Assembly (NCBI RefSeq): GCF_001421515.1
Contig: NZ_LMKM01000023.1
Span: 253,707 to 317,706 of the forward strand
Direction of reading: 5' to 3'
Length of the DNA stretch: 64,000 nucleotides
DNA from: Pedobacter sp. Leaf216
Lineage (GTDB): Bacteria; Bacteroidota; Bacteroidia; Sphingobacteriales; Sphingobacteriaceae
The notes beneath the pieces were generated by a model that was given only the letters and a program-made list of their open reading frames with translations, was not told the DNA's origin and searched no databases. Below are positions 55,941 through 64,000 of this stretch, one piece after another. Position numbers and translations under genes: made by a program. Position 1 is the first letter of the stretch. Each line of letters starts with the position of its first letter.

Positions 55941-56032
55941 TCATCCTTTTTGCCGGATTCCTCCTTCAATACCCGGCCAGCCATTAAACATTTCCTGGCT
56001 AAACTTGTTAATTAAATTTAACACAAACAAGT

Positions 56033-56542
56033 ATGGCCGATAGCTTAATAATTAACGGAAGCGCCAGGTTGAATGGCAATACGCAAAAATATATCAGCAA
56101 ACTTACCGAAGAAATTGCTTTTGATCAGATTAACCTGTTGGAGCACCATTTTCTTCCCTACAATTACGAAAACCAATACCCCCCGGAAGATTGTTTCGAA
56201 ACCTTTGCCAAAGAAATATTGTACCACAAACACCTAATTTTTGCTACTCCTGTTTACTGGTACTCCATGAGCTGAAGAATGAAAAATCTGTTCGACCGCT
56301 TAACAAATTGGGTAACCTTAAATAAAGATGTGGGCAGAAACCTGAAAGGTAAAACCATGCAATTAATTGCAGTTGGCACCGATGCTGACTTGCCTGATGG
56401 ATTTACCACGCCATTTTTCATGACAGCGAATTACCTGGAGTTGGATTATAAAGGCCACTTGTATTTTAATTCGGATGATAGGCTTAATGATGATGAATTT
56501 GCCGAAATGAGGAAATCTTTCTTTAGTTTTATAGCCATATAA
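56033..56542 (+). pseudogene. flavodoxin-fold NAD(P)H reductase, split by an in-frame TGA
   Basis: Two frames, 56033-56275 and 56279-56542, are in the same reading frame, divided only by TGA at 56273-56275. Their sum (about 169 aa) is a normal flavodoxin-like NADPH-dependent FMN reductase: INGSARLNGNTQK (FMN loop), FATPVYWYSMS [stop] RMKNLFDRLTNW, MTANYLELDY. Relatives have Gly at the stop (usually GGA), so a G-to-T change (GGA to TGA) explains it. Function lost unless the stop is read through. Confidence 0.8.
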
Positions 56543-56601
56543 TAGCTGTTTGTTATCGCTCAAAAATTTATTTATCCAAAAATTCTATTTAAAGCAAAAG
56601 C

Positions 56602-57228
56602 ATGAACGTAGAAGAAGTTTTTAAGAACAATGAAAAATGGATTGCCGATAAACTGGCCATCAATCCTGATTATTTTACAGAATTATCCAAAGGGCAAAGT
56701 CCTGAGTTTTTGTATATCGGCTGTTCTGATAGCCGTGTAACCGCCGAAGATTTAATGGGTATCCAACCGGGGCAGGCTTTTGTGCACCGAAATGTTGCCA
56801 ACCTGGTAAATAACGTGGATTTAAATGTGATGACGGTTTTGAATTATGCCGTGCGCCATTTAAAGGTTAACCATATTGTGGTATGTGGCCATTACAACTG
56901 TGGAGGTGTTAAAGCAGCCATGCAGCCAGCAGATTTGGGCATTTTAAACCCTTGGTTAAGAAATATCCGCGATGTTTATCGCATTCACAAAGATGAACTG
57001 AACGCCATTGAAAACGAAGATTCGCGTTATAACCGATTGGTAGAACTTAACGTACAGGAACAATGCGTTAACCTGCTAAAAACCGCAGCCGTGCAGGAAG
57101 CTGTTACCGCACGCGGATTAACCGTACAAGGGTGGGTATTCGATATACATACCGGCCGCTTAATCGACCTGAAAATTGATTTCGAGAATATACTGAAAGA
57201 TATTAAGGAGATTTATAACCTGTATTAA
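56602..57228 (+). CDS. can: beta-carbonic anhydrase
   Basis: 208 aa, usual length. Interconverts CO2 and bicarbonate. Zinc ligands Cys41 (IGCSDSRV), His97 and Cys100 (GHYNCGGV), with Asp43 and Arg45 of the active-site pair; the VHRNVANLV block is typical. Cytoplasmic. Stands alone, 59 bp after the flavodoxin remnant; a perfect hairpin follows. Confidence 0.95.
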   Translation: MNVEEVFKNNEKWIADKLAINPDYFTELSKGQSPEFLYIGCSDSRVTAEDLMGIQPGQAFVHRNVANLVNNVDLNVMTVLNYAVRHLKVNHIVVCGHYNCGGVKAAMQPADLGILNPWLRNIRDVYRIHKDELNAIENEDSRYNRLVELNVQEQCVNLLKTAAVQEAVTARGLTVQGWVFDIHTGRLIDLKIDFENILKDIKEIYNLY

Positions 57229-57293
57229 CAGTTTGGGGTGTGCGGCCTGGAGCGTTTGGTGATCAGGGCTGCATAAAAAACAGATATTTGAAA

Positions 57294-57329
57294 CAAAGAA
57301 GTCAAGTTTAAATAAACTTGACTTCTTTG
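57294..57329. terminator. near-perfect 36-bp hairpin between convergent genes
   Basis: CAAAGAAGTCAAGTTTA (57294-57310) and its reverse complement (57313-57329) form a 17-bp stem with a 2-nt gap (effective loop 6). It lies between can (plus) and kduD (minus) and can end both transcripts; T runs on either side are weak. Confidence 0.7.
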
Positions 57330-57379
57330 ACAATATAAACCGCAAATCATCGACTATGAAATGCAGAATAAGGATTAAC

Positions 57380-58144
57380 TTACCTGCCCATCCAACCGCC
57401 ATCAACGGTTAAAATTGTTCCATGCACATAATCACTTGCCGCAGAAGCCAGAAATAATGTCGGTCCTTTAAAATCTTCTGGTGTTCCCCATCTTCCGGCA
57501 GGAATACGGGATAATATAGAGGTGCTTCTATCCTGATCTTCGCGCAATGCAGAAGTATTATCGGTTGCGATATAACCTGGCGCAATGGCATTTACATTTA
57601 CACCTTTTGATGCCCATTCGTTAGCAAAAGCTTTGGTTAAAGATGAAATTGCACCTTTACTTGCCGCATATCCAGGAACGGTTATACCACCTTGAAACGA
57701 CAATAAGGATGCCGTAAAAATCACTTTTCCACTACCCCGGGCAATCATTTCGCGCCCGATTTCGCGGGTTAAAATAAACGGAGCAGTTTGGTTTACTGCA
57801 ATTACCTCATCCCAATATTCATCCGGATGCTCAGCAATTGGTTTGCGTAAAATAGTACCTGCATTGTTAACCAGAATATCAATAACGGGATGATCGGCCT
57901 TTACCTGCGCAGCAAATTCAAGCGTATTTTCACGTTTACCAAAATCGCACTGGTAGGCATAAAACTTTCTGCCTAAGGCTACAATTTCCTTTTCTACAGC
58001 ACTCCCCTGCAATTCTAAACTCGCAGAAACACCAATAACATCGGCGCCTGCTTCGGCCAGTGCTAAAGCCATTGCTTTCCCGATACCTCTTTTACAACCG
58101 GTAACTAATGCAGTTTTACCTGCTAAATCAAATATGTTCGACAT
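57380..58144 (-). CDS. kduD: 2-dehydro-3-deoxy-D-gluconate 5-dehydrogenase
   Basis: 254 aa SDR. NAD motif TGCKRGIGKA (about 16-25), Asn-Ala-Gly NNAGTILRK, catalytic Tyr and Lys in TVPGYAASKGAIS (Y-x3-K present) and C-terminal DGGWMGR. Converts 3-deoxy-D-glycero-2,5-hexodiulosonate to 2-keto-3-deoxygluconate. The position 25 bp after kduI and the uronate enzymes upstream decide the assignment among SDRs. Cytoplasmic. Confidence 0.9.
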   Translation of the reverse strand: MSNIFDLAGKTALVTGCKRGIGKAMALALAEAGADVIGVSASLELQGSAVEKEIVALGRKFYAYQCDFGKRENTLEFAAQVKADHPVIDILVNNAGTILRKPIAEHPDEYWDEVIAVNQTAPFILTREIGREMIARGSGKVIFTASLLSFQGGITVPGYAASKGAISSLTKAFANEWASKGVNVNAIAPGYIATDNTSALREDQDRSTSILSRIPAGRWGTPEDFKGPTLFLASAASDYVHGTILTVDGGWMGR

Positions 58145-58169
58145 GTTTTTTATTCAGATAAATTGCTTC

Positions 58170-59009
58170 TTATTTCAGTTCGGTAATGGCACAGTGGTCC
58201 ATATCGCCATAATCAAGGTTTTCACCAGCCATACCCCAAATAAAGGTATAATTGCTTGTACCAGCACCAGAGTGGATAGACCAGTTTGGCGAAATTACTG
58301 CCTGATCGTTCTGCATCCAAATGTGGCGGGTTTCTTGCGGCTGCCCCATAAAATGGCAAACACTTTGCCCTGTTGGAACCTCAAAATAAAAATAAGCTTC
58401 CATTCTCCTGTCGTGCGTATGCGCCGGCATGGTATTCCACACGCTACCCGATTTTAACTCGGTCATACCCATCTGCAACTGGCAAGTTGGCAACACGCTG
58501 TTTACCAATAATTTATTGATGATTCTGTGGTTCGCTGTTTCTGGTGTACCCAATTCTACAATTTCTGCTTCAGCCTTGCTTACCTTCTTGTTTGGATAAG
58601 CGTGGTGTGCCGGGGCAGAATTGATGTATAATTTAGCGGCTTCACCCGGAATTGCAGATTCGAAAAACACATCTTTAGCACCTTTTCCAATGTAGAGAGC
58701 TTCTTTATAGTCCAATTCGTATTTTTCGCCATCAGCAGTAACAATTGCTTTTCCGCCTACGTTGATAATACCAAGCTCCCTGCGTTCTAAAAAATAGTTT
58801 GCTTTTAAATCATCAGGATTCGGAAGGGCTATTTTCTGATCAACAGGCATAGCACCACCAACAATATACCTATCGAAATGAGATAAGGTTAAATTTACCT
58901 GGTTGGCCTCAAATACGTTTTCAATTAAGAAATTATCCCGCAAAGCTGCGGTATCCATTTGTTTAACTTCTTTGGGACTTTGCGCGTAACGGCTTTCAAA
59001 TTTATTCAT
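58170..59009 (-). CDS. kduI: 5-dehydro-4-deoxy-D-glucuronate isomerase
   Basis: 279 aa. Zinc-cupin isomerase with HTHDRRMEAYFYF (about 197-209, ligands H, H, E), MAHYP-type opening MNKFESRYAQSPKEV, and WSIHSGAGTSNYTFIWGMAGENL at the end. Converts the ring-opened unsaturated uronate into 3-deoxy-D-glycero-2,5-hexodiulosonate. A TAnnTTTG-type box (TATATTTG, minus strand, 59067-59074) lies 58 bp upstream, so kduI-kduD have their own promoter inside the cluster. Confidence 0.95.
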   Translation of the reverse strand: MNKFESRYAQSPKEVKQMDTAALRDNFLIENVFEANQVNLTLSHFDRYIVGGAMPVDQKIALPNPDDLKANYFLERRELGIINVGGKAIVTADGEKYELDYKEALYIGKGAKDVFFESAIPGEAAKLYINSAPAHHAYPNKKVSKAEAEIVELGTPETANHRIINKLLVNSVLPTCQLQMGMTELKSGSVWNTMPAHTHDRRMEAYFYFEVPTGQSVCHFMGQPQETRHIWMQNDQAVISPNWSIHSGAGTSNYTFIWGMAGENLDYGDMDHCAITELK

Positions 59010-59066
59010 TGGTTAAAAAATTGAGTTTTGGGATAAAAATCTGACTCATATTTCAGATCCTATCCG

Positions 59067-59074
59067 CAAATATA
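59067..59074 (-). promoter_or_regulatory. Bacteroidota -7 promoter box of kduI
   Basis: TATATTTG on the minus strand fits TAnnTTTG, 58 bp before kduI. -33 not clear. Confidence 0.4.
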
Positions 59075-59098
59075 TTTATACGATACTTAATTTTGGTA

Positions 59099-60328
59099 TT
59101 AATACTCAACTTTATAATCCTTTTTAATGGTTTCTCCGCCCCAGGCTTTCAAACTCGTCCATGGCGCAGGTGCATCCGTCCAGAATTTATTATCAGCGGG
59201 CAGGCCCAAAGTTAAAAAACCTAAAGTTGCCATATATAAACTTCCGGTTGAGGTATAGGTATCGGCCACTTCTGGTTGATGACCGTTAAAACCCAACACC
59301 AACCAGCCTTTATTGTCGAAATTCTGGTTTCCATCATAAAGTTTATGCATTATAGCAGTTAAACCACCGCGAACCTGTGCTGGTTTTACATATTCGGGCA
59401 ATTTTTCCATTAAGGCTGTTTGAGCCAATGCCTGAAAGGCAGCTGTACGGTAGGTAATCGATCGGCCATAAGCAGGGTAAGTCCCTTCCGGGGAAATAAT
59501 TCTTTCTAAATATTCCGAATAGCGCACCATTCTTTTCAAGGCAAGGTCGTAATCGGCCTGCAGTGCTTTTTTCTTATCAACCAAAACTTTTAAAAGGTCA
59601 ACAAGCATCGGATGGATCACGTATGAGTTGTAATAATCCATGCTAAACTTTTCACCATCACTGTACCAGCTATCGCCCACATACCATTCTTTCATTTTGT
59701 TGATCGAAAACTGAACACGTGCAGGATCATATTGCTCGCCAATGCTCAGCAAAAAACCTTCAGTTAAGCCAGAAAATAAGAGCCAGTTGTTGTAGGCCCC
59801 GCTCCTGGTGCGTAAAGATTTAAATTCTTCTATAAATCTTTTTTTAGTCGTTTCATCAAGCGGTTCCCATAATGCTTTTGGGGCACGCAAAAAAGCATGC
59901 GCAACGTAAGCGGCATCAACAATCGGCTGACTTTCTGATCGGTAACTGATGTAATCCGGACTTTCGGGATTAACCGAATTGGCCAAAGCTTTTAAAAGTT
60001 CGGTGCGCATGGTTTTTCTGAGTTTTCCTTCAGGGGTTTCATCATCCGGTAAAGCCAGCCAGGGTGCAACCCCAGCAATGGTACGGCCCAAAGCTTCCAG
60101 ATAGGTAACTTTTGCTACGTTTAAGCCATAGCCTGGCGCTTTTTCTAAAGGCATATTTTTCTTTAAAGTTTCGTTTGCCAGGTTATGAATTACCGGATAA
60201 GCGATTCTGTTAAAAGTTTTTACCCAAAAAGCACGGTCTTCTGCACCGGTTTCAGGTTTCTTTTGTGCATAAGCAAACTGAGAAAAAATCAGCAGGGCAG
60301 AAAAAATTACTTTACATTTCATTTTCAT
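59099..60328 (-). CDS. DUF2264 protein (GH154-type, probable beta-glucuronidase)
   Basis: 409 aa from ATG 60326-60328 (signal peptide MKMKCKVIFSALLIFSQFAYAQ); the longer frame to 60352 starts at TTG. An (alpha/alpha) toroid with WLALPDDETPEGKLR, YNNWLLFSGLTEGFLL, SDGEKFSMDYYNSYVIHPMLVDLL and PAYGRSITYRTAAFQALAQ. DUF2264 has been placed in GH154 with beta-glucuronidase activity. Its place between GH88 and kduI fits uronate release from oligosaccharides. Periplasmic. Confidence 0.8.
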   Translation of the reverse strand: MKMKCKVIFSALLIFSQFAYAQKKPETGAEDRAFWVKTFNRIAYPVIHNLANETLKKNMPLEKAPGYGLNVAKVTYLEALGRTIAGVAPWLALPDDETPEGKLRKTMRTELLKALANSVNPESPDYISYRSESQPIVDAAYVAHAFLRAPKALWEPLDETTKKRFIEEFKSLRTRSGAYNNWLLFSGLTEGFLLSIGEQYDPARVQFSINKMKEWYVGDSWYSDGEKFSMDYYNSYVIHPMLVDLLKVLVDKKKALQADYDLALKRMVRYSEYLERIISPEGTYPAYGRSITYRTAAFQALAQTALMEKLPEYVKPAQVRGGLTAIMHKLYDGNQNFDNKGWLVLGFNGHQPEVADTYTSTGSLYMATLGFLTLGLPADNKFWTDAPAPWTSLKAWGGETIKKDYKVEY

Positions 60329-60675
60329 TATAATGTGAGTGATAAAACTCAAGGTTAGATTAAATTATTTGGAGAGCGGGTTTTTATGCTAGTATTCAGT
60401 TTCTTTACGCTTTCCGGGTCTAGGCAGCATTGCAGGCCTTAATATTATTGGTTGGATGCTTAGCCGACAAACATGAATTTCTGAAAGTCTTTGCACAAAC
60501 CCACTCTTCATAAACCCGGTAGTAGCGGTAGCCTCCGATTTTTCATCGGAGCTGTAGCGAATAACGCGGCTACCGCATCCGAAGCACTGCTGAACCTTCA
60601 TTTCCGAATAAAACAAAAATTCATTATCCGGCTAATCCAAAACAGCTATTCCGCTTAAACCTGTATTTAACATTT
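60329..60675. other. intergenic region with structured hairpin, 347 bp
   Basis: Between GH88 and the DUF2264 gene. A two-level hairpin at 60525-60576 is the main feature. A 75-codon minus-strand frame across it (60389-60616) has no family and follows the hairpin, so I do not call it. Confidence 0.5.
60525..60576. repeat. nested inverted repeat (REP-like)
   Basis: Outer arms GCGGTAGC (60525-60532) and GCTACCGC (60569-60576), inner arms CTCCGAT (60533-60539) and ATCGGAG (60545-60551), GC-richer than the flanks. Could attenuate transcription between GH88 and the DUF2264 gene. Confidence 0.65.
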
Positions 60676-61860
60676 CTACAAATACCATTTTTTATACCGC
60701 GCCAAGGCCTCTAAATAATAATAATCGGCATAAATTAAAGGTACATCAATTTCACTGTTTAAAGGATAAGCGCCAGTACTGTGCATCAATAAAAAGCCTC
60801 CGTTTTCGCCCAGCTTTGCGTGGTATTCACTGCTTGAAAGGGAATAAATCATGGTTTCGGCTGCCGATTTAAATTCTGTTTTCTCACTTCCGGAAGTATA
60901 TTGACCCAGCTCTAACAATGCCGAAGCCATTAATGCACCCGCAGAAGCATCACGCTTTGCAAACGGAATACCCTGTGCATCAAAATCCCAGAATGGAATT
61001 TTATCTGCAGGCAGGTTTGGATGGTTAAGAATAAAATGTGCTATACCTTTTGCCTGTTTTAAATAAACCGGATCTTTAGTAAAACGGTACATCATGGTAT
61101 AACCATACAGCGCCCAACCCTGTCCGCGTGCCCATGCAGAGCAATTTGCAGCACCCTGCCATGTCGCTTTTCTAATTACAGCTCCTGTTTCAGGGTTATA
61201 ATCAACCACGTGGAAAGAGCTGAAATCGGGGCGGAAATGGTTTTTTAAAGCCGTATTTGCATGGATAACCGATATTTCTTTATACTTTTTATTGCCTCCA
61301 TTATCACTCACCCAGTTCATCATTTCGAGGTTCATCATGTTATCGATAATTACGGGGCATTCCCATAGTTTACTCTTATTCCATGATTGGATTGATTTTA
61401 CTGCCGGGCGGTAGCGTGTAGCCAACGATTCGGCCGAACGCTCAATTACAGCCTTATATTCTGGCTTACCGGTTAATCGGTAAGCGTTGCCAAAGCTACA
61501 GTACATCATAAATCCCAAATCGTGGTTGCCGGTATACGTTTGGTTTGGCTCAATTACTTTTAAAGCTTTCTCGGCCTCCTGTTTAACCTCTGCATTTTTA
61601 GTCTCTTCGTATATGTACCACAAACTGCCAGAGTAAAAACCGCTGCACCACCATTTGATGTCGTAATTTACAGGTTTCCCTTTCTCAAAAGTTTGTGGTG
61701 TTTTTCCTTCGGGAATATTTTTACCCAGCACTTTATATTGATCAAGGGCGAATTTAAATTCATCGTTGATTAACTGGGCCATAGGCTTCTTTGCGGCTTG
61801 GGCAAATGAAACCGAACTGCTTAACAACAGCAATGCGACAGCGAGATTGATTTTTTTCAT
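60676..61860 (-). CDS. GH88 unsaturated glucuronyl hydrolase
   Basis: 394 aa. Signal peptide (MKKINLAVALLLLSSSVSFAQ). The two catalytic Asp: Asp114 (GNHDLGFMMY) and Asp173 (VIIDNMMNLEM), as in Bacillus UGL (Asp88, Asp149). (alpha/alpha)6 barrel with WARGQGWALYGYTMMYRFT and SAGALMASALLEL. Hydrates the unsaturated uronate left by lyases and releases 4-deoxy-5-keto-glucuronate. 15 bp after the PL8 gene, hence one transcript. Confidence 0.93.
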   Translation of the reverse strand: MKKINLAVALLLLSSSVSFAQAAKKPMAQLINDEFKFALDQYKVLGKNIPEGKTPQTFEKGKPVNYDIKWWCSGFYSGSLWYIYEETKNAEVKQEAEKALKVIEPNQTYTGNHDLGFMMYCSFGNAYRLTGKPEYKAVIERSAESLATRYRPAVKSIQSWNKSKLWECPVIIDNMMNLEMMNWVSDNGGNKKYKEISVIHANTALKNHFRPDFSSFHVVDYNPETGAVIRKATWQGAANCSAWARGQGWALYGYTMMYRFTKDPVYLKQAKGIAHFILNHPNLPADKIPFWDFDAQGIPFAKRDASAGALMASALLELGQYTSGSEKTEFKSAAETMIYSLSSSEYHAKLGENGGFLLMHSTGAYPLNSEIDVPLIYADYYYLEALARYKKWYL

Positions 61861-61875
61861 AATTAATAATGTGTA

Positions 61876-63969
61876 TTATTCTTTAATTTTAAAAGTTGCC
61901 GTTGCACCCGAAAGTGCACCGGCAGGTAGATTACAATTTATATTTTGAGGTTTTAACATGGCCGGTAGTTTTAAAAGCACATTGATGCTTGCATTTTGCT
62001 GCGCCGGATCTGCGATGTAAAGCGTAGGATTTTTACCATTTATATTTTTAATGTAAACCGTACAAGCCTGATCTACACGGAGTGATAAGCCATCTGCATT
62101 CAGCGTGCCCGGTTTATAAAAGACGGCTTGCAACATATTTAAACCAGTGTGTTTTACCGCCTGTATCTCGTCGGTATTTTTTAATATCTCAATCATCGAT
62201 CGGTTATACTTTTTTAATCCGGCTACATCTATCCCTGGCACAACAATATATTGGTAACTGCCATTTTGTGGATTTTGACCATGGTTTAACCACATTTTAA
62301 AAACATTATGCTTTAACTCGGTTTTACTTTGAAAATGGTTAACGCGGTACCAACTTCCACTTTGGGCTTTAGTGCTGATTTCCAAATTCCCACCATGGGG
62401 AAAAATATACCCAATACTATCGTGTAATGCCCAAACTTCGCTCTTGCCATTTTTCTGTATGCCGTTAGAAGTTGATACGTTACTACGCAACCATACCTGA
62501 TTGATTGTGGTGGTGATATTTTGTATAGCATTGCTGTTAATCCCGGCACCTAAACAAACCACTTCCTGATCAAAAAAGAACCATGCCTTTTTAGCCTGAA
62601 CGCTGTCATAATTCAAATCGTAACACGAAACGCCATAAAAGCCATCACTTACCCCGCCCACAAATTTGGTGCTGCCAGGTATACCCCATTCTTTTAATAC
62701 TGTTGCGCCACTGTCATCAGCATAATCCCTGCTGGTAGTGCCCGGAATTTTATCCCATTCCCAAACGGGCATCAGGTTGGCATATTCTGACCCGCTACGT
62801 TGAATATTTGTTGCCCCATCGGGGAGAAATTTCCCCAATATGTTTTCATTATTGCCACGTTCCGTTCTTAGCGTTCTGCTCGATGCCGTTTGAACACTGA
62901 AAGTATAAGCCTTACGGAGGTGCAGGGTGTAACCACTTTTCCAATATTGGCTATGGGAAGCTGTTATTCCGTAATCAACAGGTTTTTTGCCTGATGTTCT
63001 GAGTTGTGCTGCATCCCAATAATCGGCATTTTCGGGGTCGAACAGTTTAATTTTGCCTACCATACCGCCCATGCCGCTACTTAAGGAGTCTTTACGACTA
63101 ATCCCCCGTCCGCGTACGTTAAAATCATAAAACGATCCCCTTACCGTTTTGAGGAAAGTATTTTTGAGGTAGTTAACCAAAATAGCCAGTTGATCTTTTG
63201 GCAGGGCATATTCCGTTCCACGTAAATAAAAAGCAGCGTTCACCGAATTTCCGGCGAATACCCTGCCATAACTCGCAATGGCCTGCTGTTTACCATGCTG
63301 GTAATAACTTCCATCCACCTGAACGCCTTCTTTTCCATCTGCAATGGTTATCGGTTCGAACAGGTATTTCGCGGCAGAATCCAACGTTGCCTTATTTTGT
63401 GTTAAGCAGGCCCTGTAGAGATAGTGCAGTGCCTCATCAGAAGTATTGGCACCATCACCGGTTTTTAACTTTCTGATCATTCTATTAATCAAGGCATTTT
63501 CTAGCTCAACAGGGAGTTGCGTTTTCGCATTCCGCATTAAAATTAACGTTTGGCCAATGGCCTGTGGATAAAAAATATCGTTGTACCACCAGTTTTTGTT
63601 CTTTGGATTTTTATCCAGCCAGTTCTGCAAAGCTTTCACAATTGCACCATACATCTCTTTATTTTGATACAGCTTATTTGATTGCCTTATATAAGCAGTT
63701 GCCATATCTTTTATTCTGTTTAGCGGATCGTATTGTGCATCTGCATAATTAATATCCGTCCAGCTTCCATCTGGAAGTAATGCCGGCAGGTTTTTATTTA
63801 TCCTTTTTGTTAGCACGCCATCGTTTATGCCTACCTGCAAATCCAGATTGATACGCTCCATAATAATGGTATAGGGTTTTTGCTGTGCGCTTACAAAAAA
63901 GCAGCTTAAACAAACAAAAATTACCGATAAATTTATTTTCAACCCTTTTCCTTTTATCCTCACCATCAT
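61876..63969 (-). CDS. polysaccharide lyase family 8, chondroitin AC lyase-like
   Basis: 697 aa, the same length class as chondroitinase AC of Pedobacter heparinus. Signal peptide to about residue 29. Catalytic residues fall at His225 (YYQHGKQQ), Tyr234 (ASYGRVF) and Arg288 (NVRGRGISR), equal to the numbering I remember for that enzyme, with a Glu in GNNENILGKFLPDGATN (375). Central and C-terminal beta domains (WEWDKIPGTTSRDY, KAWFFFDQEVVCLGAGINSN) follow. Cleaves chondroitin or hyaluronan by beta-elimination; no sulfatase gene is visible in the window. First gene of the visible GAG/uronate cluster. Confidence 0.92.
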   Translation of the reverse strand: MMVRIKGKGLKINLSVIFVCLSCFFVSAQQKPYTIIMERINLDLQVGINDGVLTKRINKNLPALLPDGSWTDINYADAQYDPLNRIKDMATAYIRQSNKLYQNKEMYGAIVKALQNWLDKNPKNKNWWYNDIFYPQAIGQTLILMRNAKTQLPVELENALINRMIRKLKTGDGANTSDEALHYLYRACLTQNKATLDSAAKYLFEPITIADGKEGVQVDGSYYQHGKQQAIASYGRVFAGNSVNAAFYLRGTEYALPKDQLAILVNYLKNTFLKTVRGSFYDFNVRGRGISRKDSLSSGMGGMVGKIKLFDPENADYWDAAQLRTSGKKPVDYGITASHSQYWKSGYTLHLRKAYTFSVQTASSRTLRTERGNNENILGKFLPDGATNIQRSGSEYANLMPVWEWDKIPGTTSRDYADDSGATVLKEWGIPGSTKFVGGVSDGFYGVSCYDLNYDSVQAKKAWFFFDQEVVCLGAGINSNAIQNITTTINQVWLRSNVSTSNGIQKNGKSEVWALHDSIGYIFPHGGNLEISTKAQSGSWYRVNHFQSKTELKHNVFKMWLNHGQNPQNGSYQYIVVPGIDVAGLKKYNRSMIEILKNTDEIQAVKHTGLNMLQAVFYKPGTLNADGLSLRVDQACTVYIKNINGKNPTLYIADPAQQNASINVLLKLPAMLKPQNINCNLPAGALSGATATFKIKE

Positions 63970-64000
63970 TTTCTACGGTTTAAAGGAGTTTTGTAAACCC

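Noticed and set aside
56273..56275. TGA as selenocysteine codon
   Set aside because: The position is a conserved Gly in relatives, no SECIS-like stem directly after, and no selenoprotein genes in view.
60389..60616. 75-codon minus-strand frame
   Set aside because: Spans the nested hairpin, Cys/Arg-rich translation without motif.

Overview
The window looks like chromosomal DNA from a Pedobacter-like member of the Bacteroidota (Sphingobacteriaceae). It is AT-rich and has three SusC-type receptors, two of them in complete SusC/SusD pairs, plus many lipoproteins with a Cys-Lys-Lys start. Several CAZymes have Bacteroidota signal peptides, a TAnnTTTG-type promoter box is visible in places, and Shine-Dalgarno sequences are largely absent. 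This assignment rests on gene content and protein style, not on a marker gene. Apart from one tRNA, everything found is protein-coding, repetitive or regulatory.

Left part (1-13.5 kb, all minus strand). A SusC-type receptor runs off the left edge, followed by an OMP_b-brl_3-type receptor. A membrane-lipid cluster then carries a fatty-acid desaturase, a small membrane protein, a DUF1295 reductase-like protein, a CFA-type methyltransferase, an FAD oxidoreductase, a DUF1365 protein and a classical cyclopropane synthase. It resembles clusters that modify unsaturated acyl chains under light or singlet-oxygen stress in other bacteria.

Polysaccharide region (13.5-29 kb). A PL6 lyase (plus strand), a PL14-like lyase, a LacI regulator and two adjacent SusC/SusD pairs are separated by a roughly 148-bp repeat array. 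A perfect LacI-style palindrome lies before the distal SusC. Next come katG (29.7-31.9 kb) and a probable metal-uptake operon (32.2-38.1 kb): TonB receptor, two DUF4625 lipoproteins, a beta-propeller lipoprotein and a His-rich membrane protein. A 225-bp MITE-like element with perfect 19-bp inverted ends interrupts this operon.

Debris zone (39.2-42.5 kb). A GH35 start is fused out of frame to the C-terminal part of a GH5 enzyme. An intact GH30 gene lies just downstream of the 3' end of a group II intron whose domain V is duplicated in tandem, and a truncated secreted-protein gene abuts the intron's broken 5' side. A plus-strand operon (43.1-47.7 kb) follows: folE, an SDR without the usual catalytic Tyr, a phytoene-desaturase-like flavoprotein, a MarR regulator, crtB and an unlisted 51-aa DUF2256 gene. 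From 47.7 to 52.4 kb there are two unrelated metallopeptidase-like genes and a long, nearly gene-free stretch with possible insertion-sequence remains, ending at tRNA-Ala(GGC).

Right part (52.5-64 kb). HAD hydrolase/CAT-like acyltransferase pair, Crp-family regulator, unknown 202-aa protein, a flavodoxin-fold reductase broken by one in-frame TGA, and beta-carbonic anhydrase. The window closes with a minus-strand glycosaminoglycan/uronate set: PL8 lyase (chondroitin AC lyase type), GH88 unsaturated glucuronyl hydrolase, DUF2264 (GH154-type) protein, KduI and KduD. In this set polymer cleavage, release of unsaturated uronate and its conversion to 2-keto-3-deoxygluconate are encoded side by side.
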